From contig VBKY01000282.1 in the NCBI GenBank assembly GCA_005879255.1, positions 1-17,641 on the forward strand: 17,641 nucleotides of DNA. The letters run 5' to 3'. Of the stretch, positions 14,959-17,641 are shown piece after piece. How positions within the stretch are numbered: position 1 is the first letter of the stretch; each line of letters starts with the position of its first letter. Both the position numbers and the translations under genes were made by a program. The DNA comes from Deltaproteobacteria bacterium (GTDB lineage: Bacteria > Desulfobacterota_B > Binatia > UBA9968). The notes under the pieces were generated by a model that saw only the letters and a list, made by a program, of their open reading frames with translations, was not told the DNA's origin and did not search any database.

Positions 14959-15613
14959 GATCGCCGATTTCATCTTTGACGACAAGACATGGACGATTCG
15001 GTACGTCGTTATCGACACCGGGAAGTGGCTATCGGGAAGACGGGTTCTTGTTTCCCCGATTGTCGTCGGTCCCGCTGATTGGGAAAACAAGCGAATCCCC
15101 GTTTTGCTCAATCAGGAACAAGTTAAAAATTCTCCAGACATAAATTTGAACGAGGAACTGTCGCAGCAGGACGAGATCAAATATTACGATCATTTTGGTT
15201 GGCCCTACTACTGGATGGGAGATGACATATGGGGACCAGCGGCGGTTCCGACGGAACTGGCCCTCGAGGGCATCGAAAGACAGAAGATGCTCAGTGAATC
15301 TATTAATCAATCGCATTTAAAGAGCGCCCAGGAAGTGATCGACTATTCGATTAAGGCGACAGATGGCGACATCGGACACGTGAGCGATTTTATCGTCGAC
15401 GACGTACAATGGGCCATTCGCCATATTGTCGTCGACAGTCGAACCTGGTGGCCTGGCAAGAAAGTTTTGGTTGCGCCGCAGTGGATTGCGCATGTGGATT
15501 GGCGAAACTCCAACGTCTATCTGAACCTGTCTCAAAATGAAATAAAAACCGGCCCGGAGTTTCACCCGAGCGATTTCAAACATAACTACGACCAGGAGCT
15601 TTACGGGCACTAA
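14894..15613 (+). CDS. Double PRC-barrel domain protein
   Basis: A 239-residue protein made of two PRC-barrel domains, small beta-barrels found in photosynthetic reaction centre subunit H, RimM and many stress-related bacterial proteins. Domain 1 (about 4-75) has AKDGDIGEIADFIFDD, RYVVIDTGKWLSGRRVLVSP; domain 2 (about 144-215) repeats this as ATDGDIGHVSDFIVDD, RHIVVDSRTWWPGKKVLVAP. The two lie about 140 residues apart, and the wording shows an internal duplication. The linker holds an aromatic cluster YYDHFGWPYYWMGDDIWG (97-114). No signal peptide or membrane helix. ATG at 14894 has GGAGG 5 nt ahead; an in-frame GTG at 14882 overlaps that site and is less likely. It is followed after 81 bp by a metallophosphoesterase and nucleotidyltransferase. 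Function unknown, with a stress role possible. Confidence 0.88.
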   Translation: MLRTVKAMEGFAIGAKDGDIGEIADFIFDDKTWTIRYVVIDTGKWLSGRRVLVSPIVVGPADWENKRIPVLLNQEQVKNSPDINLNEELSQQDEIKYYDHFGWPYYWMGDDIWGPAAVPTELALEGIERQKMLSESINQSHLKSAQEVIDYSIKATDGDIGHVSDFIVDDVQWAIRHIVVDSRTWWPGKKVLVAPQWIAHVDWRNSNVYLNLSQNEIKTGPEFHPSDFKHNYDQELYGH

Positions 15614-15694
15614 GACCGAACCAACTTCGAGTGGTAAAAATCGCCTGACCCTGACAACCGGCAAGGAACAGCCCGAGCCAGCTTTGGTATCGTT

Positions 15695-16468
15695 ATGACA
15701 GGAGACAAAGTCCGTATCGCAGCCATTGCCGATCTTCATTATCAGAGGACGTCGCATGGAGTACTGACAGACCTTTTTGCGCACATCGCTAGAAGCGCCG
15801 ATGTACTCTTGATTTGCGGCGACTTGGTCCATTTAGGATTGCCCGAAGAAACCGAGATCCTCGCGAAAGAATTAGCGGTCGTAAAGCTTCCCATCATCGC
15901 CGTGTTGGGCAACCACGAATTCGAATCGGACAAACAAGATGAAGTAAAAAAGATCCTGCTGGAGGCAGGAATCGTCCTGCTGGACGGCACCGCTCGCGAG
16001 TTTTACGGCATCGGATTTGCCGGTGTGAAGGGATTCGCAGGCGGATTTGGCCGGCACTCGCTCGAGCCATGGGGTGAACAGTCGATAAAGGACTTTGTCA
16101 AAGAGACCGTCCGTGAATCCCTCAAGCTTGAATCGGCGCTGGCTAGCCTGCGAACCTCGCGGTCGGTAGCGCTTCTCCATTATTCGCCGATTCGAGCCAC
16201 TGTGGAGGGCGAACCCCCGGAGATCCTGCCATTTCTCGGATCTAGCCGCTTAGAAGAGCCGTTAAATCGATATGGCGTAACAGCAGCCTTTCACGGCCAT
16301 GCGCATCGAGGACAGCCCGAAGGGAAAACCAGAGAAGGGACGCCGGTCTATAACGTCGCGCTCAGAGTGCTCGAAAAAAATTTTCCAAACCGGCCGCCCT
16401 TTCGACTGTTCGAAATTGCCTCGGAAAAAGAAAGCGAGAGCCATGTCGCACACGCCAAGATCGAGTAA
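15695..16468 (+). CDS. Calcineurin-type metallophosphoesterase
   Basis: A 257-residue protein that is essentially only the catalytic domain. The motif series is complete: ADLHYQ (12-17), CGDLVHLG (41-48), GNHEFESD (72-79, Glu in place of the usual Asp, as in many members), LHYSP (161-165) and FHGHAHRGQ (199-207). Likely metal ligands are Asp13, His15, Asp43, Asn73, His162, His202 and His204. No signal peptide, so cytoplasmic. It differs from the metallophosphoesterase at 10655-11623 in lacking an N-terminal extension and in its motif wording, so the two are not recent duplicates. Its 3' end overlaps the start of the nucleotidyltransferase gene by 26 nt, which implies coupled translation. The ATG at 15695 has only a weak ribosome binding site. 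Substrate unknown. Confidence 0.88.
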   Translation: MTGDKVRIAAIADLHYQRTSHGVLTDLFAHIARSADVLLICGDLVHLGLPEETEILAKELAVVKLPIIAVLGNHEFESDKQDEVKKILLEAGIVLLDGTAREFYGIGFAGVKGFAGGFGRHSLEPWGEQSIKDFVKETVRESLKLESALASLRTSRSVALLHYSPIRATVEGEPPEILPFLGSSRLEEPLNRYGVTAAFHGHAHRGQPEGKTREGTPVYNVALRVLEKNFPNRPPFRLFEIASEKESESHVAHAKIE

Positions 16469-17282
16469 ATGTGCCGCCGCTGTTGCTGAGGCAGATCAGG
16501 CTCGGCAGGCCATTTACAAGGATTTTTATCTGCCGGCCGTTTGTGCGCTCGATGAGGCTCAGTTGCCGTTCTTGGTTGGCGGCGCCTACGCTTTCGAACG
16601 CTTGACCGGCATCGAACGGGATCTTAAAGATTTCGATATATTTGTTCGGCAGGCGGACTGTCAGCGCGTGTTGGACAAACTATCTGCAATCGGTTATCAG
16701 ACCGAAATCACGTTTTCACATTGGCTGGCAAAGGCCATTTGCGGTCAGCACTACATCGACGTCATTTTTAACTCAGGAAATGGTGTTGCTAAGGTCGATG
16801 ACGACTGGTTCAGAAATGCCATCGTGGAACATTTTCTCGGCGTACCGATAAAACTCTGTCCAATCGAAGAAACCATCTGGTCCAAAGCGTTTGTCATGGA
16901 GCGGGAACGTTACGACGGCGCAGATGTAGCTCATCTGTTGCTTGCTTGTGCCAAGAACATCGACTGGCAGCGCCTGCTCGAGCGCTTTGGCGCTCACTGG
17001 CGACTTCTTTTGAGCCATATCATTCTTTTTGGCTTCGCTTACCCTTCGGAACGCTCACAGATCCCTGAGTGGGTCGTTGACGAACTTCTGCACAAACTTC
17101 AAAGTGAAACGGACTTACCGTGTTCGGCCGAGCGAGTTTGTCAAGGCACATTGCTTTCTAGAGAACAGTATCTCACGGATCTCGAGCATTGGGGCTATGA
17201 AGACGCGCGCCTTGTTCCGAGAGGAAATTTGTCAAAAGGGCAGGCCGATCAATGGACGGCGGCGATCGGCAAAAACAAATAG
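16443..17282 (+). CDS. Nucleotidyltransferase-fold protein
   Basis: A 279-residue protein with the DNA polymerase beta-type nucleotidyltransferase signature: FLVGGAYAFER (43-53; the Gly-Gly turn at 46-47), the paired acids in KDFDIFV (62-68; Asp63 and Asp65), and a third acid in YIDVIFNSG (104-112; Asp106). All three metal-binding acids are present, so catalysis is plausible. ERYDGADVAHLLL (155-167) is a further conserved stretch known from uncharacterised members. The C-terminal half (about 175-279) is helical and of unknown role. The ATG at 16443 lies 26 nt inside the preceding metallophosphoesterase gene, with a GAGAG-type site ahead; the frame is open upstream to 16299 but only as a shadow of that gene. 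Substrate and partner unknown; enzymes of this fold transfer nucleotides to proteins, RNA or antibiotics. Confidence 0.82.
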   Translation: MSHTPRSSKCAAAVAEADQARQAIYKDFYLPAVCALDEAQLPFLVGGAYAFERLTGIERDLKDFDIFVRQADCQRVLDKLSAIGYQTEITFSHWLAKAICGQHYIDVIFNSGNGVAKVDDDWFRNAIVEHFLGVPIKLCPIEETIWSKAFVMERERYDGADVAHLLLACAKNIDWQRLLERFGAHWRLLLSHIILFGFAYPSERSQIPEWVVDELLHKLQSETDLPCSAERVCQGTLLSREQYLTDLEHWGYEDARLVPRGNLSKGQADQWTAAIGKNK

Positions 17283-17365
17283 TGAGCGCTCTGACCCGCG
17301 CTCGCGCCAGGCGTAAGGTCTTCGTTTACCGTGGGCGGACGAAGGAGTCGCTTGAGAGCATCTGA

Positions 17366-17641
17366 TTATTTCGCATGGCGGCGGATAAAATCGATGACGG
17401 TTCGGTTGAAGTATTCAGGTTGCTCCCAGTAGGGCGAATGGCCGGACTCGGCGACGATCACGATCTCGTTGTCGGTAATATGCCGCGCGATCATGCGCAT
17501 GATCGAAGGCGGCGTTACCAGATCGGCGGCGCCCGTGATTAAAAGGGTCGGTACCTTCAACGTCTCCAGCTTGGCCGGCGTAACGACGTTGGCCAAGTTT
17601 TGTCGCGCTCCCTTGCCGGTAACGGACCTGCGCGTGAGCTC
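17366..17641 (-). CDS. Alpha/beta hydrolase, C-terminal part (5' end cut by window edge)
   Basis: The last 91 residues of an alpha/beta-fold hydrolase; the frame is open to the right edge of the window. Seen are the strand and acid motif VPTLLITGAADLVTPP, whose Asp is the likely catalytic acid, and the catalytic histidine in AESGHSPYWEQPEYFN, followed by the final helix NRTVIDFIRRHAK. The nucleophile elbow (GxSxG) lies outside. Proteins with this C-terminus include esterases, haloperoxidase-like enzymes and ring-fission-product (meta-cleavage) hydrolases; the type cannot be told from this part. It converges on the nucleotidyltransferase gene, with an 83-bp gap holding a weak GAGCGC/GCGCTC stem (17284-17303). 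Confidence 0.85.
   Translation of the reverse strand, partial: ELTRRSVTGKGARQNLANVVTPAKLETLKVPTLLITGAADLVTPPSIMRMIARHITDNEIVIVAESGHSPYWEQPEYFNRTVIDFIRRHAK

Noticed and set aside
17284..17303. GAGCGC/GCGCTC stem after the nucleotidyltransferase gene
   Set aside because: Six base pairs in GC-rich DNA without a T-run; may be chance, so not called as a terminator.

Overview
The window reads as a chromosomal piece of an uncultured, mid-GC (about 54 percent by eye) Gram-negative soil or subsurface bacterium. The mixture of NMT1/SsuA-like binding proteins, bicupin proteins, a peptide-type ABC transporter, DUF885 lipoprotein, class IV aminotransferase and PRC-barrel protein resembles draft genomes of deltaproteobacterial, Binatota or Tectomicrobia type. 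There is no rRNA or other marker gene here, so this placement is an impression. I saw no tRNA, rRNA, CRISPR array, phage or insertion sequence.

Layout. (1) 1-2908, minus strand: a probable catabolic operon read from right to left: a bicupin protein, a broken ABC substrate-binding protein gene (internal deletion with frame change), and a gentisate 1,2-dioxygenase-like bicupin oxygenase that runs off the left edge. (2) 3394-4754, plus strand: two tandem, clearly paralogous genes of unknown function, both with GTG starts and no obvious ribosome binding site. (3) 4852-8464, minus strand: an oligopeptide/dipeptide-type ABC importer, solute-binding protein then two permeases, without ATPase genes beside it; the gene gaps hold an inverted repeat and a 9-bp tandem repeat. 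(4) 8628-10472, plus strand: a DUF885 zinc-metallopeptidase-like lipoprotein, divergent from the transporter. It is followed by a perfect 29-bp palindrome of a dispersed-repeat type and a metallophosphoesterase (10655-11623). (5) 11657-14460, minus strand: an MFS exporter, a class IV PLP aminotransferase and, directly abutting the aminotransferase stop, a small CxxCH protein whose frame is broken by one missing base. (6) 14894-17282, plus strand: a double PRC-barrel protein, a second metallophosphoesterase, and an overlapping nucleotidyltransferase-fold protein. (7) The right edge cuts an alpha/beta hydrolase on the minus strand.

How the genes fit together: the left operon points to ring cleavage of an aromatic acid such as gentisate or a relative, together with uptake of a small organic substrate. 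The peptide importer and the divergent peptidase-like lipoprotein could form a peptide-scavenging unit. The metallophosphoesterase/nucleotidyltransferase pair with overlapping reading frames and the tandem unknown paralogs are the parts least explained by known biology. Two genes (the binding protein and the CxxCH protein) are interrupted; read-level evidence would decide whether that is real decay or a sequence error.
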